From contig NC_051090.1 in NCBI RefSeq assembly GCF_901709675.1, positions 8,947,842-9,011,841 of the forward strand: 64,000 bases of DNA, in the 5' to 3' direction. A program made the position numbers and the translations under genes. The DNA comes from Syngnathus acus (Eukaryota > Chordata > Actinopteri > Syngnathiformes > Syngnathidae). This document shows, piece after piece, positions 15,892 through 29,600 of this stretch. Under the pieces are notes generated by a model. It was not told where the DNA came from. It was given only the letters and a program-made list of their open reading frames with translations, and did no database searches. Every line of letters begins with the position of its first letter. Within the stretch, counting starts at the first letter, position 1.

Positions 15892-17323
15892 ACTTTATGT
15901 TTATTCTATAGGGCAGGTCATATTTTTGCTATTTGGGGCGATGGCAGCTATCTTGCTACTAATTAGGCAAAAAATGTGGCTTTTGGATGCGAGTCATTGT
16001 CAGTCGTCTTTATTATTGAATTTATTTCAGCCCCCCGCCCTAAAAATAAATTAGATACTTTAATTATATTTTCCAACTGTAACCCAGATGTATACTTTCT
16101 GTTTAGACATTGGCTGTTTATCAAGGGGAGTGAAGCAAGGTAGCAGCTGTAACAAATAAACTATATATGCAACGATATGATCAAATTGAGTGAAAAATAC
16201 AGTGTCGCTTTCATCTAGCATTCCTTTTATTCTTCCATGTATCCATCAACAAACAGCAGGCTCAAGCCTGAAGTTTTGTTTGTTCATTAATGAGCTGGAA
16301 AATTTCTCCAGAAATAAACAAAGAGCACCCAAAGCTGAGAAAATGCAAAACAACTGAGTAAACTTAGGGTGAACTCAGCCTGATTAAGGGTCATACCTGT
16401 GACAAAAGTCTCCATGACAAAATAACAAGGCTTTCTTTCAGCGTGCGCATGCACACACACACACGCATGCCTGCAAAAATAATTCAGAAAAAAAAGAAAA
16501 TAAATGTCAGGAAATATGCACATTTGCAGAATTAGAACAGCAAATATGCCTGAATATTCTTTTGTGGATTTGGAATCATATGCAGCACAAACACAATACC
16601 AATTATAGCAACTACTTTATGATTTGATTGAATACATCTCAGTAGGAAATGTGTGGTCTTAAGTGACCTGATGAAAAATTGTGGCCCAACATTATTAATA
16701 CAATGAAATAATTTTGCCTAGATTCATAAAAGGCGAAAGCAGAAGGCACTCTTCATTAGAGGAAGACTTTTAGTAGATACAGAGCTTTCTTTTTTTTTTT
16801 TTTTTTTAGATCTAATTGCTTGGCAATGTATGGATTAAACAAAGTTAGGTAGATCAAAAAGTTGATGCCAGAGATTCTTTCTGGGCTCATCATGACACTT
16901 CCAAACTTTTTCACTCAATTTCCTCCAGCTCAATTTCTTAGCATTTAGTCACACTTTCACTACAAACACTAACTCTGCTGGAATTTGATTCGATTATGTC
17001 CAAATGGACATGTTTACAGGGAAGCTGTAATAGCTCCATTTCTGGCGGTTTCAGGTGTCCTTAATTATTATTGAATTATTCACTTGAGAGTGTTTTGGTG
17101 CAGACAGCTCTGTCAGATTTTATTCTCCGCCATCATTCTTGTGCTTTTTTGTTGCGAAGCTATTATGCCTCAATTTGCAAAGTACATTAGCTGACATTTG
17201 AGACCAAAGTGCTAATGAGCTGTAAGAAACCATTTTGTCAAGACATAAGGCTACATTTAAAGACTAATCTGTTTAAGAGCAACTTTTAACTGTTTTTCTT
17301 CAGGAGACAGCAGGGCAGGAAAG

Positions 17324-17532
17324 TAGTGATGGGAAGCTTCAAATTCTGTTCATGAACCACAGTTGTATTTTTTGAGTCCGCTAGATGGTACACTCTGTTT
17401 AACATTGGGCTGAAAGTACACAGACTTACCATTTCTTAAAGCCCTCAATTTAAACAAACACTGCCATCTAGTGGAGTAAATCAATACAATTGGTTCATGA
17501 AGCAAATTTGAACCCTTATTTGCCCATCAATA
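17324..17532. mobile_element. short hAT-like MITE with 8-bp TSD (209 bp)
   Basis: The ends TAGTGATGGG and CCCATCAATA are inverted repeats. The octamer CAGGAAAG is present on both sides (17316-17323, 17533-17540). The interior is itself partly inverted (TTCATGAACC and GGTTCATGAA). Confidence 0.8.
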
Positions 17533-20500
17533 CAGGAAAGTTTCAAACAAGCTTGAATGAATGTTCATTATTTTCATATGGACACCAAAAGAGAAAGACA
17601 GTAAAGATACAAAGATGAATCTTTACTGAGATTAATCCTCACTTATGTTCTATTAAAAAAATATCTCCTCTGCATTTAACACATCCAAGCAGTAAACTAA
17701 CATTTTGAAAAAATTGTTTACAGCTCTTGTACTGTCGCTTGCAGTATTCATATAACTTTGAGACAAACCCGAAAGTGAATTATGTGTGACAACCAGGAAT
17801 CTGATGTAAACAGAGTTGAAACTATGCAGCCAGAGGACAAAGAGCCAAAGGTCTATTTGATGGCCCACAAGAGGGAAAAGAAGCAAAGAAAAACCTCTTC
17901 CCTTTTTTATTTTAATGACAGCAATCTGTCAAGTGACAACACTTTCGTTGGACACAGAGAGGCTGTAAGGACTCGGGGAACATAAGACAGATGATAGGAA
18001 ATAACAGCAAGAGGACATAAACACAGGAACCATGGCGTTGTACACTTTTAGAACGACCACCGTTTACTGCTGGCAGATGTTTCACATAGACTATCCCCAG
18101 GCCATGTGAAGATCCAATCATTAAAGACACTTCAATGTTTAAAGTTATTTTCTGACAACAATTAGCAAAACTGCAGTCAAATATGCTTTTATTGGGCATA
18201 ATGACTGATGTGCATTGGAGTGGAAGTTGAAGCGTTACTAAGCATGCCTCAGAACAGTGTAATTAACATTAACAAGCGCCTCTGGAGAAGATAATACAAT
18301 TCAATACATCATCTGTGTTAAATTGAATAGAAATTGCACATCATTAGTAATAAATGTGATGACTTTCATGACCCCATGAATCCTGCAGATGGCAGCAAAG
18401 TATTTCCTGAGTACCAACATGGGGTCTCTACTCTTGCTTGTGGAGGGCATTTTGACTACAGTGCAGAAACTGCACACATTTTTCAAGTGTCCTTTTTGCT
18501 CACATTTTAATGAGGAATATGTTGTCATGACTCCTTGTGTAGTGACAGGTGGACGGAGTGGATGCAATTTCTTCATGCCGACACATGCAATATGATCACC
18601 TACTGCTGTATCGACATTAGTTTGTGCATCAGTGCTCCTCAGTTGCTCATTCCAGCTTGTGATGGTTTCCTAGTGAATCAGTAGGCATGAGGCATGATGC
18701 CCGTGTGACACTTTTACTGTTCTGTCTGGAGCTGAAATGTCGGTACATGCCTTATTATAAAATGTGCTCATAAAGGCCTAATGGTGCGTCATGAATATTT
18801 CAGCGACTTGAATACCATACGGAAACGAGCTCTGAAAAAAGAAGCAACCTTAACAAGGCCCCTGCGTGACAGATAACCTCCATGGCCTACCTTTTTCCTG
18901 CTTCTTTTTTTTTTTAACGTGACTTGATGAGATTGATTCGTCATTCGCGACAAAAAGAACTTGGCCACGGGGCTGTGGATAATCCAATTTATCGCTTTGC
19001 CATTTATTACACATTTCTGTGGCTTTTGGGCCCACTGTCACATCGATTCTTTGATTGCTTGCTTAGCTGGGCCCTAATGAGCAACTGTCTGAAACACTGC
19101 ATAATCTGCGCCCTAATTCACTACCTCGTCAACCCTAACGCTCGGCCTGCCGGCTCGCCACGATTGAAAAAAGAATGGAGAGAAACGCACCACAGTGAGT
19201 AGACAATTAGCATCATCGGCTTTGAGATAGGGTGACACTCTGTATATAAAACCTTCCTTGAATAGCATCTCTCTTGTGATGTAGTGGAATGTTGCTGAAG
19301 ATGATATAAGTTTTTACAATTTCCACACAAAAAAAGCAAGAGGGATTTGCTATCAATTTCTTTTCCCTTTGTGACCATACAACGTCTAAGTAAACAGATA
19401 TGAGAAGAGCCTCTCTCTCTCTTTCTCCCGCTGGAGGATGGATGACAGAGCAAATATGAGGAGGTGAAGGTACACGCTTATCAGCCGATGTGCATAGCAT
19501 TTATCCAGCTAGAAAAAGGGCTTAAGGAAACGCCAGCATGTTTGTCAAGAGGCTGGTCGGTAAATATAGGAGGCAGCTAATCAGGCAATGTAATAACATA
19601 AAAATTGCACCATCTGTTTGCTTCACTGGTTGTCCTGTATGCTCCTGCTGCAGATTTTTCAAATAGAAGCTGCAGAGTTATAATGACTGACTGATGCACC
19701 AAGTCGGTGCTGTTTGCTCTTGAGGCATCATAGTAAAGAAATCTCATCGGATATTTGTCTTTTTAAGCAAGAGAACTCATGATCAAAAAGCCAAAAAATT
19801 AAAACCAACAATTTAAGAGGATGAAAGTTTGAGGGGCTACAATACAAGTTGGATAAATGAAGTTGCATAACATGTTTTTGCAAAAACACATGTTTTTGTA
19901 TTGCAACAGAGTTGGTGAAATAGATCAAAGTGAACAAGATTTAATATTTAGTTGCTTGATGGCAGCGATCTGGCGCAGTTCTGCCCGGGGCTTAAACCCA
20001 TACGACCACTGCCCCCAGGGTTGTGAGTCGACCACAGTACTGTAACGGCTGAGGTAAAAGCCCTGCTGCCCTCCCTGTTTTGAGGGACAAATGCAATAAC
20101 TGTATCAAGTCCTTTTATGTTTTTCTAGGTTCTCACCACAGCCTCTTTTCAGTTTGTTCTGAGGGTTTACTAGGTAGAAATGCATACACTATGGTGTTTA
20201 AGTCAGTTTTTTTGCTTGACCAGTCTAAATCCTTCTTGTCTGAAGCCTCTTTTCTATTTTTTGATATCTTGCTACATGATGACATGTTGATCTTGTTTCT
20301 CATGTTTGCAGGTCAAACTCACATGTCTAGAGCAAAAATTAAAGAATTAACATCACTGTTCCAATACTTTTGAAGAGGTGTGTGGTTCCTTTCAATCCTT
20401 TGTGGTTGTGACAATTACTGTATTTCATTTGGTCCTTTTCAAAAGTTGACATGTTCTAGAAAGTTTTGGCAAGTCTGGGTAAATCCAATTATCACATGAT

Positions 20501-22635
20501 AGTATAAAATCCCAGGCAAATTGTTTTTCAGACAACATTTCTTTAATACAAAGTCAACATATCTACATACACAGTGGCTTAAAACCAATCATGTTTCAGT
20601 TAGATGTAACAGTTTGAAAGTGACAGCACTTGGCCCTCATACAAATGAAAACTAGTTTGAACTTCTTGATAGTTTTTTCGTTATGTTGTGGAAAATGCTT
20701 GATTCTTTTGTTAGTGTCTTGATTTTCTGTTCGTCTCACCTCAGTTATTCCGTGACATTTTCCAATGATTGTGGCAGGTGTTGACAGAGAGTCAGAAACG
20801 TTCTATTGCACAAGCTTCCAAAGACCTCCACAGTTACAGTTTCGACATAGGCGCTCCCATCAGTTCCACAAGAAGGATTTTTGTTCTTGATCAAATATGT
20901 CAAAGTTCCAGCTGTTTTAATGTCGTACCGGGAATGTAACTTTGCAGCAGGTTTTTGGTTGTCTTGGGTTTGCCTTCATTTGTTTCACTTCCTTCCTGTT
21001 TGTTCTGCATCCCATTAAAAAAAAAGCAACAATGCCGCATGTAGAATGTCCCAAAAAATCTGTCACCGAACTATATGAGGTTTATTTGTTTGCACCTGGC
21101 AACTGAAAATTAACCGAGATTCACAGGGAAAATTTAAGGGATGATTTATTTTGTTGCCTTTTTTTATGCCCTGATTGAGGTGTGTGTGATCGGGTACTTC
21201 CAGTTTTGACTGCAAAGGGAAAAGAAAAACGGTAAAAGAAACAAATCGTACCTGTTAAGGTTTTTCTTTTTTGGTGGGAAAATGAAACCAAGATTAAGTA
21301 ATCTGGTGATGATAATCCACTCATTGCACTGTTCCAATGAATTAAGATCTTGAGGGTCAATTGATTTACAAATACATATAATCTATATATTTGTTTATTT
21401 ACATGTATGTAGATCGTTGTGTATATATTTAACAAAAAATAATTACCACATTATGTTGGAAATTAAGTAAAAAAAAAATTACAAAGTACATAAATGTTCT
21501 TTTTTTTTTTTTTTAAAACAAGGGTCATGCCTTGTATGTGATCATCCGAACTACAGTATGTCAAATTTGGTGGAATCAGATAACAATAAAAATATAAAAT
21601 AATTTTCACTTTGTTAGATATTGGTGTGGACAGTATTCTCCTCAGCTGCAAAAAAAAAAGTAATAAAGTAATAGCAAATACTAATGTCTACAAAATAAAT
21701 GATAATGTGTTGTTCTATTTAAAATTAATCTGCAATGCAGATGCACATTGGCACCGGAAAGAGAATCCTAAAAGGGCAAAGAAAGGTTTGTTGTCTTTGC
21801 GAGACACACAATGTACTTAGGTTAAAAAAAAATTGCTAAAATGAAAAAGGAAGCCATCATATTTCTAAACTCTGGGTTGGTAGGGCAAGACAACAAAAAC
21901 ATGATTGGATCGTTCTAAAATGGATATATTCTTATAGTCTGCATTTAAATATATGAATGTGTGAGTGTGCAGTATGTATGTACATATATGCACACATACA
22001 CACACACGTTATACTGACGATTTCTACAGTGAAAAAATAGAATGTCTTTTAACATAATATGAACAAATAAGCACTTCTCTTTTGCTATTTTTATATAGAA
22101 AATGCGATACAACATCTTTGTTAAAAAAGAAAAGAAAAAGTTAGCTATGTAATGCAAAATAAATCATCGTAATACAACACTGATGTTTTCATAATGTTAC
22201 AATAACAATAAGGCTTTTTTGGAAATATAAAAAGGATTACACACGGTTCTGTCCATCGCTCTGGTTGTTCTGTGCGCGTCTTTCGGAAACCCTTTCATGG
22301 AATCCAAACAAGCACATACCAAAGCATTGATAACTCAAAAAAAAAAAGAAAAAAAAAGCCAGCTGAGCTGCTGTTCAGGAGTCACGTTTAAATTAGTGCG
22401 TCAAATCCAGCCTGCAGTTTTTTGGCGGGGACTTTGTTCAAGTTCATTTTCTTAAGGATGTGCAAGTAACCTGTATCGATGATTTTCCTCGTAGCTCTGC
22501 TTGCGTCATCCACAGAGTAATAAGGGCTCAAAGAAAAATCCAACAAATGAGTGGACAAGGGATCTTCAAACACCTGGTTTTGTAATACAAATAGACCCAA
22601 TTGTTTTTTTCCTTTTGTCTTTTGAAATGAAACCT

Positions 22636-23605
22636 ATTTTAATAGTCACTCGTGCATGAGATAAGCAGCATGTTTGGTTTGAAACAAAAACTAAACCCCA
22701 AAAAAAGATTGATATATGGATGATGAGCATTTGTCAATGTACATAAAGAAAGGCTGTGAGCTATCTTTGTCAGGTTTCTCCTTTTGCTGCAAAGCTTCTC
22801 ACCACATGTATCTTCTAATGTTTGCAACCCCAAAGCTGGTTAAAAAGAAATAAAAAGTGGGTCACAGACGACCAAGCCACTGCTTCTTTTTACAGGCACA
22901 GCTTCCCACAGTTCTCCAGTGACTCGCAGAAATTCTCATTGGACGCGATGTTGCTTTCGTCCTGACAACTTTCCTTCTGATCCCTTCTGATCATGTGATG
23001 TGTGATGGACTGTCACACTTTCTTCAAACGAGCATTGCTCATCATTAGCGTGTCTGTTTCTTTGCTGACCACATACGCTGTCTTCTTGCCTACGGTTTCC
23101 CAGCGTTTGGGAGAAAGACGCACCCATTCCGCAACCACAATTTGGTCATTCCTCTGAATAGTACTCAAAAAATATAGTTGGAAAGGGCGAGAAAAAAAGT
23201 ACTTCAAACTTTCTTTACATCCAGGGATATAAAAAAAAGAAAAATCACAAGAGACTGTCACTACATCTTGGCTAGAGCCATCTCATTGATATTTTCCTCG
23301 TACTTCATCTGTTGTGTGACATTTCAGCGAACCTTTACAATGTCTGTATGGAAACACTTGAGGTAAGGTAAGAAGTCGGACACTTGCCAATGCTTCTGGG
23401 TTCGGCTCCTTTTTTCTTCACTGCGGAGTCTGAGCTATCTAGCTTGGAATTATTCTGGTTGGAGTGGTGACAAAAAATCTTGGTTGAATGCGTCTGACTG
23501 AAGAGTGGTGTTCTTGTTGTGACACCACTGTTTCAAAATTCAAGTTTCTATGGCTCAGGAGACTGTTGAGGGGGTGACAGGACTCATGGGGGAAAGAAAT
23601 GGCTT
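22636..23605 (-). other. ptprs: probable ptprs 3' UTR (3' end uncertain)
   Basis: Non-coding DNA follows the ptprs stop. The first minus-strand hexamers seen are ATTAAA near 22636-22641 and AATAAA near 21145-21150, so the 3' UTR may be about 1.0 or 2.5 kb. Only weak short ORFs occur in this stretch. Confidence 0.4.
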
Positions 23606-23674
23606 TTACGTTGCATAGTGATCAAAGCTTCCTAAGTACTCCAGAGCGGCGTGATAGCAGAACTGGTACTCATC
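23606..23674 (-). CDS. ptprs: ptprs terminal coding exon
   Basis: Acceptor TTCTACAG|GATGAG. It encodes [20 protein letters not shown] then AT and TAA (23606-23608). This C-terminus is shared by LAR receptors; DEYQFCY fits PTPRS best. Confidence 0.95.
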   Translation of the reverse strand, partial: DEYQFCYHAALEYLGSFDHYAT

Positions 23675-26600
23675 CTGTAGAAGAAGAGCATACACAGAGG
23701 GAGGAAAAAAAAAAAGATATCAGAAATATAATCGCTACAGTACTGTGAGCAAAAGCTTTGATCACAATGTCATTAAAAAAAAAAAAGAAAACAGCCGTTT
23801 TTAATGCAGATTATGTCAGGAAAGACATTTCATGCAGCGCATAGCGAATGTTTTTAAAAGGATAAACTTTCTAGAGGTCATTTAATAGCTAGTTCCACTC
23901 AACTTTAATTAAATTTAGCTGCCCTCAAACAAAGTTGAGGACATTCATGCACATTCTGTTCAGAGGCAGGTGGTCAGCAGGTCCCAGGTGGGCCGGCGCT
24001 CTGTTAACCTGCCGCAACGCAGGCGGCGTTTGAAGCCAGTAAGTGCTGTCTAAAGATAGGTACCCGGTGTCAGGGCAGCGAGGCATCAAGGACTGCTTGA
24101 AACCAACTGCACTTCCTGTTTAATGAGATGCCGTCAAACTGCCTCTGGAATACGCGGTTTTGTCCCCCACTGGTTGAGAGGGCTGAATATGAGGTGCCGG
24201 CATGTCCACGTTGCTTAATTAGATTCCCCGCAGAGGGCATAACCCTTTATATTGCATATTAGAATTCCATTCATTAATAATTGGTTTAATTCCAAGCATC
24301 TGTTGAATATACAATAACCAAGTAACTGTAAGATGAAGGAAACAGATGCAAAAATGACATTGTAGCTGGATAAGATAAAAGTATGTACAAGCATTGTACA
24401 TAACTTTAAACAAACAAACAAAAGAATTATGGTAACAATGATATTATCAAGACAGGAGCGGTTTAATGGATGGTTCACCAGCATCAAACATCACTAAAAT
24501 AGGTCATACTGAGTTGCCATGGTGATAAAAAAAAAAGAAATCCAAGTATTACAAGACAGTGAAGGCTCCGGGGTACAGTGAATCTCAAGATGTCATCTTA
24601 ATTAAAAGTAATGAGAGACTTGCCAGAAGAATAGCAAATAATTGAATTGAAATGAATTATCGAATACAATAAACCACTGTGACACCATTGATGAGATGTT
24701 AATATTGTATATATTAATAGATGCGACTGGTTATTGAATTACGAGTGGGCGACGTAATTACAGATTAAGGCAGGCATTCATATCATCTTTACGCATGTTT
24801 GGATTTGCAACAATTTCTTTTTGTTTCAAATCACATTATGTTCAATTTATTTCTGACTATTTTTGTTTAGGTTCCAAAGCTCAATTGTTAAATAATAATG
24901 TATTTATTTTTTTAAAAGCTGATAATGAAAGGATTTCTTTGACTGTGTGTATGTGACAGACATCTGACCTCAGTTTGGACCATTGCCGGCCTCTGTGTCC
25001 GAAGCATCTTCACCGTCTGGAAGATGTCAACAACGCCTTCGTAACGCATTCGCTCCAGGACGATGCTGAGGGTGATGAAGACGCCAGTCCTGCCCACACC
25101 AGCACTATAAAACAGAGCACCAATGTGAAGCATAGAAATATCAAGCCACAACATTTGGATGGCAAAGTCAGGACCTCTTGTAAATAAAATACAATCATAT
25201 TTATTAGTAGTGCAAGTTAATTTCTTGGCAGACAAAAAGGACAATCAACTGGAACCGCTCAAGGTCACAGTAATGATGACAAAAATGCAACCAATCTAAT
25301 GGTCCGATAAATAACAAAACATTTTGACATCTTTCTGGCTGCAACTGCTGTCCATAAATACAGTCTAGCGTTTTAAGTAGAATCCGGAAATACTTCAAAG
25401 CTTCCTTTCTAAGCTGCTCTGCTGTGAAATGACTTCCACTCCAGCAATGGAACAATAATTGATATGACAACAATTTTATTTGGGCTTCCTCCAAATGTTA
25501 AAGCTATTTTGTTGACCGATCAACGAAACTGACGGCTGAAGTGCTCGTGGGTATGTCTGTGTCAGAGAACAAAAGTCACTTCGAGTGTTTTGGAATTATT
25601 TAAAGAGAAAAAAAAAGCCTTTATGATATCAGACATAGTATTTCTGAGCTGACCTATCTCTCCAGCCACCCACGAACATCCTCCCCCGACTTTCATTCCT
25701 GGTGTATCGCTTAGGCCACCCAAAGCCGCTTCCCGGGAGTCGATCACAGCTTTGTCACATGAACTCAAACTCCTCTTCCCAGTGCTCCTCTCTCACCAGT
25801 AGCATCCCCTCTTCAAATATGAAAGGGCGGACCAGCCGTAGCCCACTGAGAGGATTTGGAGTCTCTCATTCACAGAACGTAATCATGCAATTAATGACAA
25901 AAAGCACAAAGGTCTATTAGATAGTGGCTGAGAAAAAGAGTGGAGGCGGCGGAGAAGTGGAGAGCTTGGTGGGAACGGAATGAAGAAGGGCTGGGAGAAT
26001 GAATGGAACGAAATAAAATGAAGGAGTAGAGCAGAGGATTAGAAACGAGAAATTGGGATGACAGCTGAGGAAGGTGCAGAGTAAGGGAAAAGGACAAAGC
26101 CTTCAACCAAGAGTTGACAAAGCAAGGCGGCTGCCAAGAAACCAATCTTGGTATCAAACGTTGAATGACATGAAGTCTTGAATTCAATATATAAAGACAG
26201 GTTGGATGTAAATACAGAAAAAAAATAAAATAATCAAGTGGGTGAAAATTAACACACGAAAACAACTCACACTAAACATGTATTCCTTGAGATTACATGT
26301 TATTTTTGGTATGATTTTACAAATAACATTAAAGGATGATGTTTCTCACAATATTTTATTGTGAAAATTAAGAATACTGTGAGCCTATTAAAATGGTTAT
26401 GTATTTTCCTTGGAATTATTTTTATTAAACCTCCACTGACAAAGTCTCAACAGGCCATTTGATGGCTGGTGACATCAGCTTCCCGACATAGGGAAAGGTG
26501 ACGTTGTGTTTGATGATGTTATCGCACCCGTGTGACACAAATGCAGAAAAAACAAGCTACAATTACTCTTTTAGAAAAGTAAAACATTTATGTGACAGTA

Positions 26601-29600
26601 AGAAAATGAGTCATATTGTTAATGTGTTTGAATCATCGACTCACAAGAATTTAAGTGGGGCACTGGCGAAGCTAAGTGGGGTGCTGCAGGGGCACCGCAC
26701 CCCCTGTAAAATATCCTTGGAGCCCCCCCAGGTTCTAGGCCAGATAATTCTGATTTTTCTGGGAATTTTTTCCCACATTTTTCCCGTGCTTCACAGAGAA
26801 CATAGTTATAATAAATGTTTATCAGCGTTTTGTAAAATGTTTTTGGGGGTTTGCAGACCGTCTGAGATCGCCTTGACCCCGCACCCACCCTAGGATAAAA
26901 GTCTAGCCCCACCACTGAGTGGAGGATCTCCGAAACACACAGTAGATCAAATAATATGCAATACACCATTTGTTTTCTATAAAAATAATCAAAAAGAGGG
27001 TTGCCCATTTTGTAGTTACAAAAGCTAAAAGATGGATCCTTCTTAAGGCCCATCGCTAAATATGAATAATCTGAGCTCTGACGCATGACCACAAGCAAAT
27101 ATCCATTTCTGGCATGTGTAGCATGCCAAGTTAATGATGTAGGTTACCTTGGAATCTACACCCCAGGTATTAGAATCCATCATGGATCATAAAAAGAAAA
27201 AGAATGGCTGTTTCATTTCATGCTCCTCCTCTTTGTAAATGCCAAACTGCATCTCAGCCTTATCAATTATGAAAGAAATGGGCCTGTGGAGTTCCACAGC
27301 ATTACCATAGCAAAAAGAGAAGTGAGTATCATACTTGGTGATGCTGTGAGGAGTACACTACAGGAGGAGGCAGAAGGGATTTTAATAACAATGTTGGTTA
27401 AAAAAAAAAAATCTCTTTGTATTTCAGTTTGTCATGAAATGCTTCTCACCAATAAAAACATTATTTACAGCTTAAAATAGATTTCATTGTTTCATGAGGT
27501 GTCCATCCAAGGTTCATTGTACTTTAGATTTAGATTTGACAACTAAGGTAAGAGTGCTCCCACCTGCAGTGGACAGAAATTGGTCCATCCTGTCCAAACT
27601 GCTCCTTGGTTTTATGCACCTGGCCAATAAAATCAATGAAGCCCTCGCCAGATTTTGGAACGCCTTGCTCTGGCCAGTCGGTAAACTGGAACTGCCTTAC
27701 AGTCCTGGATTGGCCGTCCTGTCAAAACATGGAAGGAGTGAGTTCACGAGAAAGAGTGTGGAATACACACATGTAGTCAGATAATAATTGACCTTCGACC
27801 TTGGCCATCGCAAACATTTTGGGATGTTTGGCATTGAAATTTCAATTTCAGTGAGTATTTGCGAAAACATGCTCGAGAACATATCCTGAGTTGGATATTA
27901 ATGAGATTCATGGTGGGAAGAAAAAATGAACAGTGCCACATGAGAAGGAAATTCACAAGTAATAGTACCTTAACCCCTAATGGTCAAAATATTTTGTGAA
28001 AAAACCCCATCAGTGAGCATTTGTGTATGTTGAAAGCGCTGTCTAATGAAATGAATCCTTATCTGCCCAATTGTCCAACTCCTGCTGGTTTTGTTGGTGT
28101 GTAGTGTGACATGGCTCCCACTCGAAGCTTATCAATAGTTCATTGGGATGACATGCGTCTTGTCCCAAACAGCGTACAGAATAGTATAATCCTGCGCGGG
28201 CGATCGATAGCGCAATTTGATGGATGAGAGTTGGGGGAAGGGGTGGAGGTTTAAAAAGAAAGACTGGCTGACTAGTTTAGCAGGATGTGTGATTGGATGA
28301 TGAAAATAGAAAATTAAAATTGACAGTATGCTCACTAGATAAATAGTCAATCTAAGTAAATTGATCAATATTGATAAAACCGCACTCAAGTTTAATGTAT
28401 TGCTTTCAAAACTAACTGTACCTTATTGCGAGAAGGACAGAAGGCTTTTAAGACAGAACACTTTAAGGAATCATTAATTTTGTAAGATATCCAAAGACTA
28501 CAATATTCATATTATACGGATGTCCCTGCTTCATTCAACCACAATGCTGTAACTAGTATCTTGAGTGGTTTACAATCATTATTTTAGTCTGAGCTGTACC
28601 GTATGTTTTGTAGGGTTAGCATAAAATAAAAGGATTTTCACATTTTCTATAAAAATGATCATTCACTGAGATACATTAATGTGAGTATGCAGATTACGTG
28701 ACTGATTTAGAAGAATTGAACAGACCGATAATAATCTAATAAAGTCCACAACATTCACTTCTTTTTATTCTTCGCAGTTGTTTTTTTTCTAACAGCGTTC
28801 GCGCCACTATGTTTAATATAGTGATTGTATCACAGTAATCTGCGTACACCGACTGGTTTTGTTCATGTCATGTTTGTATTCCGCTTTTCGTACGGATAGC
28901 ATGTTTCCTTTCTTTTCACCCTTTGTCTTTCATCTGCAAAACATTACGCCTCAGTAGGAGGATTAAAAATAAAACGAGAGCGGCAAAGACAACGGCACAA
29001 TGGGCCACATGCTCAGTCGGGAGAGTGGGGGGGAAGGAAAATTTAACACACAACCTGAGGGCCCACGCTGCGTGTCAAATTGTGTGATTAAATACGTGAC
29101 TGGCTCGCGAGATGTGAGTGGAGGCATGCAAGCAATGTTATTTTACTTTGCAAAACAAATTGTGCAAGCTTACTCTCGTTTAAAAAATATGCATACAAAT
29201 GTATACAGTAAGCACATAGACAACACTATATGGGGTTAATTTGAGTTTATTCCCACTATCACCGAATCTACACACACTTCTAACATATGCATCTACAATT
29301 GAAGCTCTTCTCTATAATTGCCATAGACCGATCCTCTTGAAAAAAAATACTTGCACTATCAGTTTCAAGCACCCTCATGGTGGTTTGTCTGTCGCACTGC
29401 TGCCTCATAATAATTCAGACAATTCTAGACCCTATGAGACTAAAAGGCAATGCTGAACCATTTTTTAATGAGGTGTTAAAAATTTCTATTACATAGATAC
29501 TACTGTGTTTAATAAAAATATTTAAATTGCCTCTGTCAAGTAGGTTCATATTTGTTTTTAAGAAAAAAAAACCCCTGACAATTGTGATGGAGAACAGAAT

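Larger units (their letters stand above)
13971..22635. other. intergenic DNA between tbxa2r and ptprs
   Basis: It contains the inverted TA-type element (15488-15891), the hAT MITE (17324-17532) and a GC-richer patch at 18850-19200. A decayed coding-like stretch at 20745-20968 and poly-T runs near 14539 and 16792 are also present. No gene is supported. Confidence 0.6.

Noticed and set aside
20745-20968. Minus-strand ~70-codon frame without ATG (GTLTYLIKNKNPSCGTDGSA) upstream of tbxa2r
   Set aside because: Coding-like texture, but there is no start, no good acceptor and no recognisable family; perhaps a decayed transposon. A blastx search would be decisive.
26619-27098. 159-codon minus-strand open frame
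   Set aside because: It runs across a MITE and adjoining intron, has no domain, and opposes known exon order.
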